Source: Enterobacter cloacae
GTDB lineage: Bacteria > Pseudomonadota > Gammaproteobacteria > Enterobacterales > Enterobacteriaceae
Length of the DNA: 64,000 nucleotides
NCBI RefSeq assembly: GCF_011078175.1
Contig: NZ_JAALCJ010000005.1
Coordinates: forward strand, 310,001-374,000
Direction of reading: 5' to 3'
Shown here one piece after another: positions 29,318 through 39,300 of this stretch. The notes under the pieces were generated by a model. It ran no database searches. It had not been told where the DNA came from and saw only the letters and a list, made by a program, of their open reading frames with translations. Each line of letters starts with the position of its first letter. Within the stretch, counting starts at the first letter, position 1. The position numbers were made by a program, and so were the translations under genes.

Positions 29318-30193
29318 TTAGCAACAGGCCGGATTTCGCATACCGTACTGATGGTGAAAACAGAGCGGACACTGCTTTTCATCAGGACCAAATGACCAGA
29401 AATGACGGTGGCACGTCAGGCAAACGGCTTCATATGCCGGTATGGTCACGCTTTTCGCTGTTCCTTCTGTTTGCGTCACGTTTATCGCCGCATGCTGGCA
29501 TACCGCTTCGCAGCCGCCGCACCCCGTACAGCCTCCGGTTTTCAGTACCAGTTCCGCGTTCTCAAACCGAATCGCGTTTTCCGTACAACTCCGCCAGCAC
29601 GCGCCGCACAGTACGCAGGATCCAGTATCAAGAGTTATCTCTGCCTTACTAAACGCAGGAAACGCCCTGCGCAGCTCACGCTGACCGGGCACGACGCTAC
29701 AGGCCCGGACATCCTCACGGGGAACGTGCATAAGCGCACGCCGGGCGGTATTAACTTTGTTGACGGGTATATGTTTAAACGCCCACGCCGCTTCACCGCG
29801 TCGACGAAGCGCCAGATTCAGCCGGGCAATCGCCAGCAACCAGTCAGGATTCTGCTCCGCCTCGATACTGATAAAACGAACGTGGTACTGCGCGTGCCAG
29901 AGCAGCAGCTCATTCACCCCTGGCGCACGGTCAGTAAACGGTCCAACAAGCGTATCGCCACACAGAAAGCGTTTTCGCGGCGTGATGCCGGTGATGGCAC
30001 CTGCGGGGCAAACGAACAGGCAGTCACCGCATTCAATACAGCGGCTGTCATCAACCGAGACGCCTGAGTCGGTAAAAGAAAAAGCCTGCACAGGACAGAC
30101 GTCCGCGCAGGCGAGGCAGGAAGAGTGGCGAAAACGGCGACGGACGCACGCATGCGTCACGTCCATCGCCGGGGCAAAGGTCAATCCGCCCAT
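29318..30193 (-). CDS. polyferredoxin of the DMSO-reductase-like operon
   Basis: 291 residues with four cysteine sets able to hold 4Fe-4S clusters: CLACADVCP (26-34), CIECGDCLFVCP (52-63), and near the C-terminal third CVLCGACWRSC and CTGCGGCEAVC. A terminal CLTCH..CPLCF pair looks like a zinc ribbon. The cluster pairs are separated by a ~110-residue cysteine-poor middle. The start overlaps the stop of the membrane subunit (TGATG), so it is the fourth gene of the operon; Salmonella has the same gene set between ndk and pbpC (STM2527-2530). Its role, electron transfer or cluster supply, is inference. Confidence 0.8.
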   Translation of the reverse strand: MGGLTFAPAMDVTHACVRRRFRHSSCLACADVCPVQAFSFTDSGVSVDDSRCIECGDCLFVCPAGAITGITPRKRFLCGDTLVGPFTDRAPGVNELLLWHAQYHVRFISIEAEQNPDWLLAIARLNLALRRRGEAAWAFKHIPVNKVNTARRALMHVPREDVRACSVVPGQRELRRAFPAFSKAEITLDTGSCVLCGACWRSCTENAIRFENAELVLKTGGCTGCGGCEAVCQHAAINVTQTEGTAKSVTIPAYEAVCLTCHRHFWSFGPDEKQCPLCFHHQYGMRNPACC

Positions 30194-30972
30194 CAGCCAA
30201 TACTGAAGAAAACGAAGCGCAGCATCAGCTCACCGACAATCAGCAACGCGCTTCCCAGCAGCATGGGCGATCGCGCCGCTTTCAGGCCGCCCGCAGCAAA
30301 GCTCAGCATACCCGCAACGGATACGCACCAGCTCAGCAGATGCACGGTTCGCAGTTGCTCCAGCATCTGTAACGGTGCGTGAGGGAACGTCACCACGGTG
30401 TTGTCCATGGCCGTAATATCTGCCAGCCAGACGGGCTGCATTAGCAGACGCACAAGCACCAGCAGCGAAATAATGACTACCGCCGCACGCACTGTAGTTT
30501 GGGAACACGTCCCAACGACCATGCAGGCTGAACCGATAATCCCTACCGAACCGATAAACAGCACCAGAGTGTTAACGTGCTGCCATGTCACCACGGATGC
30601 GTGCATGTAGATCTGCGCCATGCAGAATACATCGACTAAACCGATCAGACCTGCCACAACCAACAGCGGTTTCCAGCCTGGCTTTTTGACAAACATCAGC
30701 AGCGTGGCGAGGCCTAGTGACGCAAGGTAAAGGCTGGCAAAGATAATCTCACGGCTCAGCCAGGAGCTGGAGACGTGGCGCAGCGCGTTGAAAGCATTAA
30801 GCGGATAGCCCATGTGCAGCGCGGAGGCAAGCAGCCCCAGGCTCGCCAGCACAAACGCCCCGGCAGCAGGCAACAGCACGCTGCGTTGCGAGCTTCCGAA
30901 CGCCAGCCACAGCGTAACGCCAACCGATCCTTGCAGGAAAAGCGTAAAAATCAGCAGCGGTAACTCATGCAT
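30193..30972 (-). CDS. DmsC-like membrane anchor subunit
   Basis: 259 residues from ATG 30972 (MHELPLLIFTLFLQGSVG); an upstream in-frame start at 30996 is less likely. Eight membrane helices are evident. It belongs to the DmsC family, which anchors the catalytic and iron-sulfur subunits to the inner membrane and oxidises menaquinol. It overlaps the B subunit gene by eight bases and the polyferredoxin gene by one. Confidence 0.88.
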   Translation of the reverse strand: MHELPLLIFTLFLQGSVGVTLWLAFGSSQRSVLLPAAGAFVLASLGLLASALHMGYPLNAFNALRHVSSSWLSREIIFASLYLASLGLATLLMFVKKPGWKPLLVVAGLIGLVDVFCMAQIYMHASVVTWQHVNTLVLFIGSVGIIGSACMVVGTCSQTTVRAAVVIISLLVLVRLLMQPVWLADITAMDNTVVTFPHAPLQMLEQLRTVHLLSWCVSVAGMLSFAAGGLKAARSPMLLGSALLIVGELMLRFVFFSIG

Positions 30973-31594
30973 GACGCTTCCCCTCTTTCTCTGCACCCTG
31001 ATGCGCTTTGACTACCAGGTTCGGTTTTGTGATGGAGGAGTCGGGCAAGCCATTCACATCACAAACCGCGCCGTATTTTTGCCGAAGTTCATCGATGGGT
31101 CCGAATTTGATCGCTTCGAGTGGGCAGGTTGCCACGCAGACAGGCTGCTCCCCCTTTGCCTGGAGATCCACGCAAAAATCGCATTTCGACATCTGCCCTG
31201 TCTGCTCGTTGAGCTGTGGCGCGCCGTAAGGACATGACCACGCGCAGTAACCGCAGCCAACGCACTTGTCTGTATCGACGCGCACGATGCCGTCACCCGG
31301 CCGCTTGTGCATCGCGGTGGTCGGGCAGTTTTTGGTGCAGATAGGATCTGCGCAGTGGTTACAGGAAATAGAGAGCGTGTAGGCAAAAACGTTGTTGCTG
31401 ACGCCGCCCTGCCCGGTCGGGATAAAACTCCCGCCGTTGACTTCATAAACGCGACGGAAACGACGTCCGACCTCAAGATTGTTTTTATCTTTGCACGCCA
31501 CCTGGCAGGCCTTGCAGCCCGAACAGCGGGAGGAGTCGATATAAAAACCCAGCTGTTTATCGCTCACCGGCGCGTAGTGTTTAAACTGACTCAT
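30965..31594 (-). CDS. DmsB-like iron-sulfur subunit
   Basis: 209 residues with four ferredoxin-type cysteine groups: CSGCKACQVACKD near residue 19, CNHCADPICTKNCP, CVGCGYCAWSCPYG near 105, and CDFCVDLQAKGEQPVCVATCP. It passes electrons from the membrane anchor to the molybdoenzyme. The start overlaps the A-subunit stop (TGATG). Confidence 0.93.
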   Translation of the reverse strand: MSQFKHYAPVSDKQLGFYIDSSRCSGCKACQVACKDKNNLEVGRRFRRVYEVNGGSFIPTGQGGVSNNVFAYTLSISCNHCADPICTKNCPTTAMHKRPGDGIVRVDTDKCVGCGYCAWSCPYGAPQLNEQTGQMSKCDFCVDLQAKGEQPVCVATCPLEAIKFGPIDELRQKYGAVCDVNGLPDSSITKPNLVVKAHQGAEKEGKRHA

Positions 31595-33969
31595 GCTTTT
31601 GCTACCTCCACCAGCATGGTTTGATGAGAATTCCCTTTTGCCAGTGCGGTAATGCGGGCGGAACTGAGGACGTTCGCGCAGCCGCCTTTATCAACACCCT
31701 GCTCATCCGGCTGCCACCAGGCACCCGCCTGCATGGCAACAACGCCCGGAATAATGCGCGGCGTCACTTCTGCCGGGATTTCACAGATGCCACGCGCGTT
31801 ATGGATGCGCACGGTATCGCCCTGTGCAATACCGCGCTTTTGCGCGTCCTGCGGGTTAATCCACAACTTTTGCTGCTGCGCTTCGATTAACCACGGGTTG
31901 GCATACTGGGTAGAGTTGGCGCGGTTTTTCCCTTTCCAGGTAATCAGCTGAAGCGGGAAGGTTTTCGCCAGTTCATCTTCCGGCCCTTCATGCGCGGGCA
32001 CGTAGTGCGACAGCGCCGGAATTTCCGGGTGATGCATGTCGTACAGACGCTTCGAGAAGATCTCAATTTTACCGGACGGCGTCGGGAACGGATGATTCTG
32101 CGGATCGCGAATGTTGTCTTCAAAGGCAACGTACGGCGCGCTTTTGAAAAGATGCTGACGCGTCTTCTGTAGCGTCGCGAAGTCCGGCAGGTTTTCATCC
32201 GGCATGGACAGCCGCGTCTGCTCCCAGATGTGCTCAATCCACGCTTTTTCGTCACGCCCTTCGCTGAACGCTGGCTCGACGCCAAGCTTCACGGCAACCT
32301 CCCGCAGCCAGTCGTAATCCGAACGGCGCTCAAACTCAGGCTCGATCAGCTTTTCTGACAGGATTAGATAGCTCGCGGTGCCCCAGGTTTCGCCGATATT
32401 CCAGCGTTCCATAAAACTGGTTTCCGGCAGGAGAAGATCGGCGTATCTGGCGCTCGGCGTCATAAACAGATCGCTTGCGACAATAAATTCGATTTTCGAC
32501 TCGTCTTCCAGCACGCGGGTCGCCTGATGGAGATCCGGGTTCTGGTTAGCCAGGTAATTGCCGGCCAGCGAGAACAGGATGCGGATATTGCTGTCCAGCT
32601 TGTCAGCCTCTTTCAGACCGACATCCGCCGTCACCTGAGAAGCATCGTCGGCGGCCTGCACCCAGTTCATCACCGATATTTTGGCTTTTACCGGGTTATC
32701 CGGCATTTCGGGTCCGGCCGCAAATTTGCGGTTAGCGCAGCCGCCATAGCCTGCTGCCCAGCCGCCTTTTACGCCGACGTTACCCGTCAACGTCGCCAGT
32801 AGCGTTGAGCCGCGCGCGGTGCGCTCGCCACAGTTATGACGCTGCGGGCCCCAGCCCTGGATCAGGGCGGCGGGTTTGGTGGTTGCGTAGTCGCGCGCCA
32901 GCTGACGGATAGTTTGTGCAGGGATGTGGGTAATTTTCTCTGCCCACTCGGGGGTTTTCGCCACACCATCTTTTGCCCCGCTCAGGTAAGCCATCAGGGA
33001 TTCATTGGCCGGAACGCCTTCAGGCATTGATGCTTCGTCAAAGCCCAGGGTATAGCGCTGAATGAAGTCGCGATCGTGCAGGTTTTCAGTAACGATCACG
33101 TACATCATCGCGTCCATCAGAGCGTTGTCTGTTGTGGGAAGGAGCGGGATCCACTGGTCGGCCAGGGAAGAAACCGTGTCTGAATAGCGCGGATCGACAA
33201 CGATAAAGCGGGTGCCGTTTTGCTTCATCTTCTGGTAGAAGTGGTTGCTGTGCCCGAAGATCGTTTCCGTCGGGTTATGCCCCCAGAGGATGACCAGTTT
33301 AGTGTCCAGCAGCGTGTCCAGAGAGCTGCCGCTGGCAGCGGTGCCGTAGGTATACGGCGTTGCCGCCGCCGTATTGCCCATACTGACCGAGTGATAGCTT
33401 TCGAGATAGCCGCCGGTTAAGTTGAGCAGACGACGAACCATTTTATCGCCGGAAAAGGTCCCGCCGGACACGGCGGTGCCCACATGAACATAGCGTGAAG
33501 CCGCACCGTATTTTTGCGTAATCGTTTTTAAGCGATCCGCAATAAGGGTGGTGGCCTCATCCCAGGTAATACGCTCGAATTTTCCTTCGCCACGTTTACC
33601 TACACGTTTCATTGGATATTTCAGTCGATCGGGATGATAAACAAATTTCCGATAAGCCCGACCACGAACGCAGGCGCGCATCACTGGCATCTGCGGATCA
33701 AGCGCATTATCCGGACGCGTTGAAATTCGGGTCACGACGCCTTCACTGACGTGAGCACGAATGTCACACTTACCGCCACAGTCAAACGTGCTACAGGTTT
33801 GCACCACTTTTTCTTCAGGCGTGGCGTCTGTTACCGCCGTGTCTTGCGCCTGCACTTTGCCGGTTTTGACGACAAACGGCAGGGCGGCGAGCGCCGAACC
33901 TGCCTGAATAAACTGACGCCGGGATAGGGCGGGTATAATTCCCTCTCCCTGATGTTTATTGTTTTTCAT
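31591..33969 (-). CDS. DmsA-like molybdopterin oxidoreductase, catalytic subunit
   Basis: 792 residues from ATG 33969. A twin-arginine signal (SRRQFIQAGSALAALPFVV) directs export after folding. The N-terminal CSTFDCGGKCDIRAHV with a following RACVRGRA gives the FS0 cluster; the molybdopterin domains and the C-terminal cofactor-binding domain are complete, ending GGCANVLSS.. like DmsA. By alignment from memory a serine in YHSVSMGNT sits where the DmsA molybdenum serine ligand does. The family reduces DMSO, N-oxides or related compounds anaerobically; the actual substrate is uncertain. No DmsD/TorD-type chaperone gene is in the operon. Confidence 0.9.
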   Translation of the reverse strand: MKNNKHQGEGIIPALSRRQFIQAGSALAALPFVVKTGKVQAQDTAVTDATPEEKVVQTCSTFDCGGKCDIRAHVSEGVVTRISTRPDNALDPQMPVMRACVRGRAYRKFVYHPDRLKYPMKRVGKRGEGKFERITWDEATTLIADRLKTITQKYGAASRYVHVGTAVSGGTFSGDKMVRRLLNLTGGYLESYHSVSMGNTAAATPYTYGTAASGSSLDTLLDTKLVILWGHNPTETIFGHSNHFYQKMKQNGTRFIVVDPRYSDTVSSLADQWIPLLPTTDNALMDAMMYVIVTENLHDRDFIQRYTLGFDEASMPEGVPANESLMAYLSGAKDGVAKTPEWAEKITHIPAQTIRQLARDYATTKPAALIQGWGPQRHNCGERTARGSTLLATLTGNVGVKGGWAAGYGGCANRKFAAGPEMPDNPVKAKISVMNWVQAADDASQVTADVGLKEADKLDSNIRILFSLAGNYLANQNPDLHQATRVLEDESKIEFIVASDLFMTPSARYADLLLPETSFMERWNIGETWGTASYLILSEKLIEPEFERRSDYDWLREVAVKLGVEPAFSEGRDEKAWIEHIWEQTRLSMPDENLPDFATLQKTRQHLFKSAPYVAFEDNIRDPQNHPFPTPSGKIEIFSKRLYDMHHPEIPALSHYVPAHEGPEDELAKTFPLQLITWKGKNRANSTQYANPWLIEAQQQKLWINPQDAQKRGIAQGDTVRIHNARGICEIPAEVTPRIIPGVVAMQAGAWWQPDEQGVDKGGCANVLSSARITALAKGNSHQTMLVEVAKA

Positions 33970-34021
33970 TGCTCGTTCCAGAAAATAAAAACGCATTCTC
34001 GTTTTTTTTCAGGAATGAATA

Positions 34022-34035
34022 TTGATAATTATCAA
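34022..34035 (-). promoter_or_regulatory. perfect FNR box upstream of the DMSO-reductase-like operon
   Basis: TTGATAATTATCAA is an exact, symmetrical FNR consensus, centred about 60 bases upstream of the A-subunit ATG. A class II position would put the start site near 33987, leaving an 18-base leader with its ribosome site (GGAACGAG). This makes anaerobic activation by FNR very likely. It is in the 88-base gap after pbpC. Confidence 0.85.
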
Positions 34036-34057
34036 GCTAACTCTTCAGGAGTAACAC

Positions 34058-36385
34058 TTAGCGATCTAATTCAAAATTCACTGTCGCCGATTGTCCTGTT
34101 TCATCCAATACAAGTAATTGATATTTACCCGGCAAATATAATTGCAGTGAATAATTCTTCTGATGCCGGTCCAGCGGTTCGCCATTCAAAAACCACCATC
34201 GTTGCCCCTCCCCGCCGCTGGTTGAAACGTAGAGATTAATATTTTGCTCACCTGGAAGACGTTTAATTACCGCCCCTTCTCTGACGCCTGACAACATCAG
34301 CGGTGCTGCATTGTGGTTATCCCGCGGGGGGCAAACCTCGGAACGGGCGGGGAGACGAGCAGCCCGTTTTTCGACAACAGGCAGCCAGGGCTCCAGCGGC
34401 AGCGGCCAGACATCCAGCACTTTCTCTGTCGCATCAGGGCAATCCGCCGCGACGCGTTTACCTTCTTTATCCAGCCAGACCGGGAAACGGATCCCGCGAA
34501 TACCCTCCTGTTCAGGCAGCAGCAGCGTAGGCGGTTCACTGTCTTCCAGCAGCCAGGTTGACAACCGACGCCGACAGTTTTCGCTCCCTTCAGGCAAGGA
34601 CTGGCCGCCCGGCCAGCAAATCACACCCCGTCCTACGCTTGCAGGCCGCGGATCGCGCGGCAGACGCGCCTCGTCCACCATTGAGCGGGACTGAAGCATG
34701 TTATTCACTTGATTAAGGAGCGGTACCGCGCTGGCGAAACCAAACTGCCCCGCGACGGGCGTGCCGTCCGGGCGTCCGGTCCAGATACCGATGACATACC
34801 GGGCATTGAGCCCGATGGCCCATGCATCCCGGTAGCCATAGCTGGTGCCAGTTTTCCACGCCAGCGGGGCAATCTGGGGCAGCGCGCTGTCCGGCAGAGG
34901 CTGTGCTTCATTGGCGAGAATGCGACGAATGATCCACGCCGCACCCTGCGACAACAGCGGACGTTCGATGAGCGGATCGCCCGGCTGTAAACGCAGCCGG
35001 CCCGCCTTACCCTGACGCGCGAAGGCGCTATAGGCAGCCGCGATATCAGCCAGGCGTGCCCCTGCGCCCCCCAGGATCAGGGAGAGGTTGGGCTGCGCTC
35101 CCGCAGGGAGAATGAGCGGTAATCCCGCGTTGCTCAACATTCCGGCAAATCGTTTTGGGCCGAACGCTTCCAGGACCTGCACCGCAGGCAGGTTGAGGGA
35201 ACGCACCAGGGCTTCGCTCATACTGACCGGCCCATGGAAGCCGCTGTCAAAGTTGCCGGGACGATAATCCCCCGTTTTTCTTGGAACATCCTGAAGCAAC
35301 GAGGCGGGATGGATCAGGCCATCGTCCAGCGCCATGCCATAAATGAAGGGCTTAAGGACCGATCCCGGGGATCGGATCGCATTAACCATATCCACGTGGC
35401 TAAAACGGCTGTCATCGTTGATATCTACCGAACCTACCCAGCCACGCACTTTCATGGACGTGTGATCCAGGACGATGATCGCCAGAGAACTGCGGGCAGG
35501 CAGGCGCGATTTCCAGTTCATTGCCAGTTCTTCAAGCTGTCGTTGCAAGGCGGCGTCCAGCGTGGTGACTATTTTTATGTCGCGGCTTTTACTCAGCATC
35601 ATTCGTGAAAAGAGCGGCGCAAGCTGCGGCATCTGCCGGGGAGCGAGCCAGACGGGTTCTTCACGGGATTCTTTAACCTGCTTCTCTGACCAGACACCCT
35701 GCGTCAGCATGCGGTCGAGCACTTTGTTCCGTGCCGCTTCGGCACGTTCCGGCCAGCGATCCGGGCGAAGACGGCTTGGTGCCTGCGGCAGCACCGCCAG
35801 CAGCGCTGCATCGGAATAGCTCAACTGTGACGGCGGTTTTCCCAGGTAAGTCCAGCTTGCCGCACCCACGCCCTGCAACGTGCCGCCAAACGGGGCACGG
35901 TTAAGATACAGCGTCAGGATTTCACGCTTGGAGAGATGCCACTCCAGCTGCATCGCCCGCCAAAGCTGACGAATTTTGCCGCCAAAGGTGCGCGGATGCG
36001 GATCCAGCAGGCGCGCCACCTGCATGGTAAGCGTGCTCCCGCCAGAAACCACTCTCCCGGAGGTGAGATCCTGCCAGGCGGCACGTAGTACAGAAAGCGG
36101 ATTAACGCCCGGGTGCTCCCAGAACCAGCGATCTTCATACTGGATCAGAGCTTCCAGATAGCGCGGGGATACGTCCTCAACGCTAACAGGATAACGCCAG
36201 ATACCTTCGCTATCGGCAAAACGCCACAGTGGGACGCCCTGCTCATCCACCACCACTCGCGCAGGGTTGACCTCTTTCAGGGGCAACGGCCACACGCGGT
36301 CAGCGACGACAATCAGCCCCCCTAAAACGAGAAGCGCTCCCGTCAGCCATAGCCAGCGGGAGCGAATCAGGCGTGCTATCCGCAT
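34058..36385 (-). CDS. pbpC: penicillin-binding protein 1C
   Basis: 775 residues. ATG 36385 is one base past the yfhM stop; a TTG at 36397 is less likely. After a membrane helix (about 11-30) comes the glycosyltransferase domain with catalytic Glu in YEDRWFWEHPGVN and GGSTLTMQVARLL. The transpeptidase domain has SPGSVLKPF (SxxK), SLN and KTGTSYG, and a PBP1C-specific C-terminal domain follows. It makes peptidoglycan; the pairing with alpha-2-macroglobulin YfhM suggests repair after attack by foreign proteases. Confidence 0.97.
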   Translation of the reverse strand: MRIARLIRSRWLWLTGALLVLGGLIVVADRVWPLPLKEVNPARVVVDEQGVPLWRFADSEGIWRYPVSVEDVSPRYLEALIQYEDRWFWEHPGVNPLSVLRAAWQDLTSGRVVSGGSTLTMQVARLLDPHPRTFGGKIRQLWRAMQLEWHLSKREILTLYLNRAPFGGTLQGVGAASWTYLGKPPSQLSYSDAALLAVLPQAPSRLRPDRWPERAEAARNKVLDRMLTQGVWSEKQVKESREEPVWLAPRQMPQLAPLFSRMMLSKSRDIKIVTTLDAALQRQLEELAMNWKSRLPARSSLAIIVLDHTSMKVRGWVGSVDINDDSRFSHVDMVNAIRSPGSVLKPFIYGMALDDGLIHPASLLQDVPRKTGDYRPGNFDSGFHGPVSMSEALVRSLNLPAVQVLEAFGPKRFAGMLSNAGLPLILPAGAQPNLSLILGGAGARLADIAAAYSAFARQGKAGRLRLQPGDPLIERPLLSQGAAWIIRRILANEAQPLPDSALPQIAPLAWKTGTSYGYRDAWAIGLNARYVIGIWTGRPDGTPVAGQFGFASAVPLLNQVNNMLQSRSMVDEARLPRDPRPASVGRGVICWPGGQSLPEGSENCRRRLSTWLLEDSEPPTLLLPEQEGIRGIRFPVWLDKEGKRVAADCPDATEKVLDVWPLPLEPWLPVVEKRAARLPARSEVCPPRDNHNAAPLMLSGVREGAVIKRLPGEQNINLYVSTSGGEGQRWWFLNGEPLDRHQKNYSLQLYLPGKYQLLVLDETGQSATVNFELDR

Positions 36386-36386
36386 C

Positions 36387-39300
36387 TTACGGAACAACGA
36401 TCAGCGGGCCACTGGCCGCCCCCGTTGCCCGCCACTGCGGAACGTACATGGACTCGACCATCGGAACAGGCACCTGGTAGGTTCCCGGCGTAACGGCACG
36501 GGCCAGGTAAACCAGCGTGACCGGCTGACCTTCATTGACCGGCACAGCGGCCACAAAGCGATCGTCGCGGAATTCCATGTGCTGAATATCAGACTGTTGC
36601 ATCTGATTCAGCAGGTTTTGCACTTCACTGCCGCTGTCCTGCAAGCTGGCGCTGCTGCTCGCCAGATTCTGGTTTTCCAGCTCCAGACCTGCCGGGAGCA
36701 GATCCACCACCAGCGCATCCGGCACGTTCTGGCTGGCCTTCACTTCCAGCCATACCAGAACCAGTTCACCGCTCTTCAGAGAAGAGAGCGACTTGCTGCT
36801 GCCATCTGTCGCCAGGATATGACGTTCAATCTGCAAGACATTAGAGGATGGCTGAGGCGCATACTCCGGATAGCCAGTAGTGTCCAGTCGTACCCACAGC
36901 GGCGTAGTGCCGGTATTCGTCACCTGCAACGCACCAAGCTGGTCGCCGTTCAGGTTTTCTACCTGCGCTTTATCACCGCTCTGGGTCTGTTCAGAGAGGG
37001 TGGTCGTTGCCTGCCACGCGCCTGACAAGGTTTGCAGTGAACGTCCGGCCAGGAACAGCGCATTGCTCTCCTGGGTTGACAGCCAGCGCTGGCTGAACGC
37101 GTCTTCAGATAACGCGTTCAGCAGCCTGTTTTGCGCATCCGGCAGCAGCTTGTACTCTTCCAGCAGGGAGAGCATAAGGGCGTTATCACGCAGCTGGCTG
37201 CCGTAATCCGCCATCCAGTTTCGGCTGTCGTTACGGGGAGTTTTGAGAGCCAGCTCCAGCGCCTGCTGGCTGCGCGGTACATCCCCCATCAGTTTGAGTG
37301 CCATGCCCAGCTGCATCAACGGAAGCCCGGAAGCAGCCTGAGCGTGGCGATCCCAGATTTCACGCAGCGCACCGAGCGGCGCTTTTTGCTGACGCGCCAG
37401 TACCAGCGAAGCATATGCCTGGACAGCAAATTTGCTGGCCTGGGTGTCGTCACTGTAGCGGATGGACATCATCCCCGGATCCTGCAAATAGCGCAGCAGT
37501 CGGCTGTTGGCGTTATTCACCGCCTCGGCAGGCACGCTGTAGCCCTGTTCCCCCGCCCGCACCAGGAAGTCCGTGACGTATGCGGTCAGCCAGTACTCTT
37601 CCGGGCCGTTTTTATCCCACAAGGCAAAACCGCCATCGTCACGCTGCATTTGCAGCAGACGGGAGATCCCGATATCAATGGCAGCACGGCGTTTATCGTC
37701 GGTGTCGCCTTTAATGCCCAGCGCCTTCAGCTGTGCCGCGTTGGTGTAAAGCGACGGGAACAGGCCGCTGGTGGTCTGCTCAAGGCAGCCATATGGATAG
37801 GCCTGAAGTTCACGAATGTAGCGCGCCAGGTTCAAAGGTGGTTTACCGCTGAGCAACAGCTGCCCCTGTAGCGTGGCAGGCGAGAAACCGTCGATATGCT
37901 GTGCTGGCGCGCTCCAGGATTCGCCAGGGTTCAGCATCGTGCCCGTATTCACCGTTTGCGCCGGGAATGCGGGACGCACGCCAATTTTCCAGCTCTTCTG
38001 CTGCGGCGCAAACGTCTCACCAGGGAGCTGAAGTCCCGTCACCTGAGCAGTCACTTCCCCATCACCATAGCCTTCCAGCGCGCGCACCGGAATAAACAGA
38101 GTGGTACGTGCTCCCGGCGGTAACTGAACCGGTTGCGGCTGAGCGCCTTCCAGCGACAATTTACCGGTCGCGGTCAATGCCACATTCAGCGTTTGCGGCT
38201 GGTCCGTCAGATTAGTCAGGTCCAGCGTCAGGCGAGAGGTATCGCCACTTGCAAGGAATCGCGGCGCGTTAAGCTCGGTGATAATCGGAGCCGCCACAAT
38301 GATTTTGCTTTCGCTGCTGCCGAAATCGTCTTCAGTCCAGGCCTGCGCCATCAGACGCAGTTCGCCGTTGAAATCGCCAATCGGCAGCGTGATGGTGCCT
38401 TCGCCGTTGGCATCAAGCGTAACCGGCTGCGCCTGCTGGGCAATAATGGTGACATGGTTCACCGGTGGCTTACCGCCGCGTTTCAGTTCATCGCCGTCTC
38501 CGCCAAAGCGCAGTGCGGCCAGACGTCCCTGACCTTCAATCACCTGGCCGTAAACATCATAGATGTCCGCGCCATAGCGCTTCTGACCGAAGAAAGCTTC
38601 CCACGGATCCGGCGTGACGTAGTCGGTAATGTTCAGCACGCCGCTATCGACAGCCGAGACCAGTACGTTCACCTTCTGTGGCACAGCCCCCTCTTTTACG
38701 CTGGCTTTCACTTTCACAGAAAGCGTCTGGTTCGGACGCATTTTTTGCGGGTTATCCAGTGCGATGGTCAGGCGACGATTTTCGTCCCCCATTGGCAGAT
38801 GCAGCAGGCCAACCGCCCGTTTTGGCGTGGCGGATTTGGATTTATCGCCAGGACGAACCACCAGCGTGCTGAGGTAGAGATCGTGACGTTTCCAGGCCTT
38901 ATCCACCGGAATGGCGAGATCCAGACCGTTTGCAGGCACGTCGATCTCTTTCCACCACAGCGGCCCTTCGCTTGATTCGATCATGGCATAGCCCTTGCCT
39001 GCTGCTGGCGCTGCAATATGCAGGTTGATGGTATCGCCTGGCTGATAGGCTGGCTTATCCAGTTTCAGCGTCACGCGATCCGGGCGAGCAGCGCCCGTGC
39101 CATCGCTGTTATCCTGCCAGCTGTACCCCGCCCAAAAGCGCACGCTGCTGACCATGTCATCAGGAGCTTTCACTTCCAGACGGTATGAGCCCCACTCCAC
39201 CGGGAAGGTGACTTTACCGGTTTCATCGGCCTTGAGGTTTAGCTCCTGCTCGCCCTCAACCAGATCTTTTTGATCAAACTGAGACTGCCAGCCCTCACTC

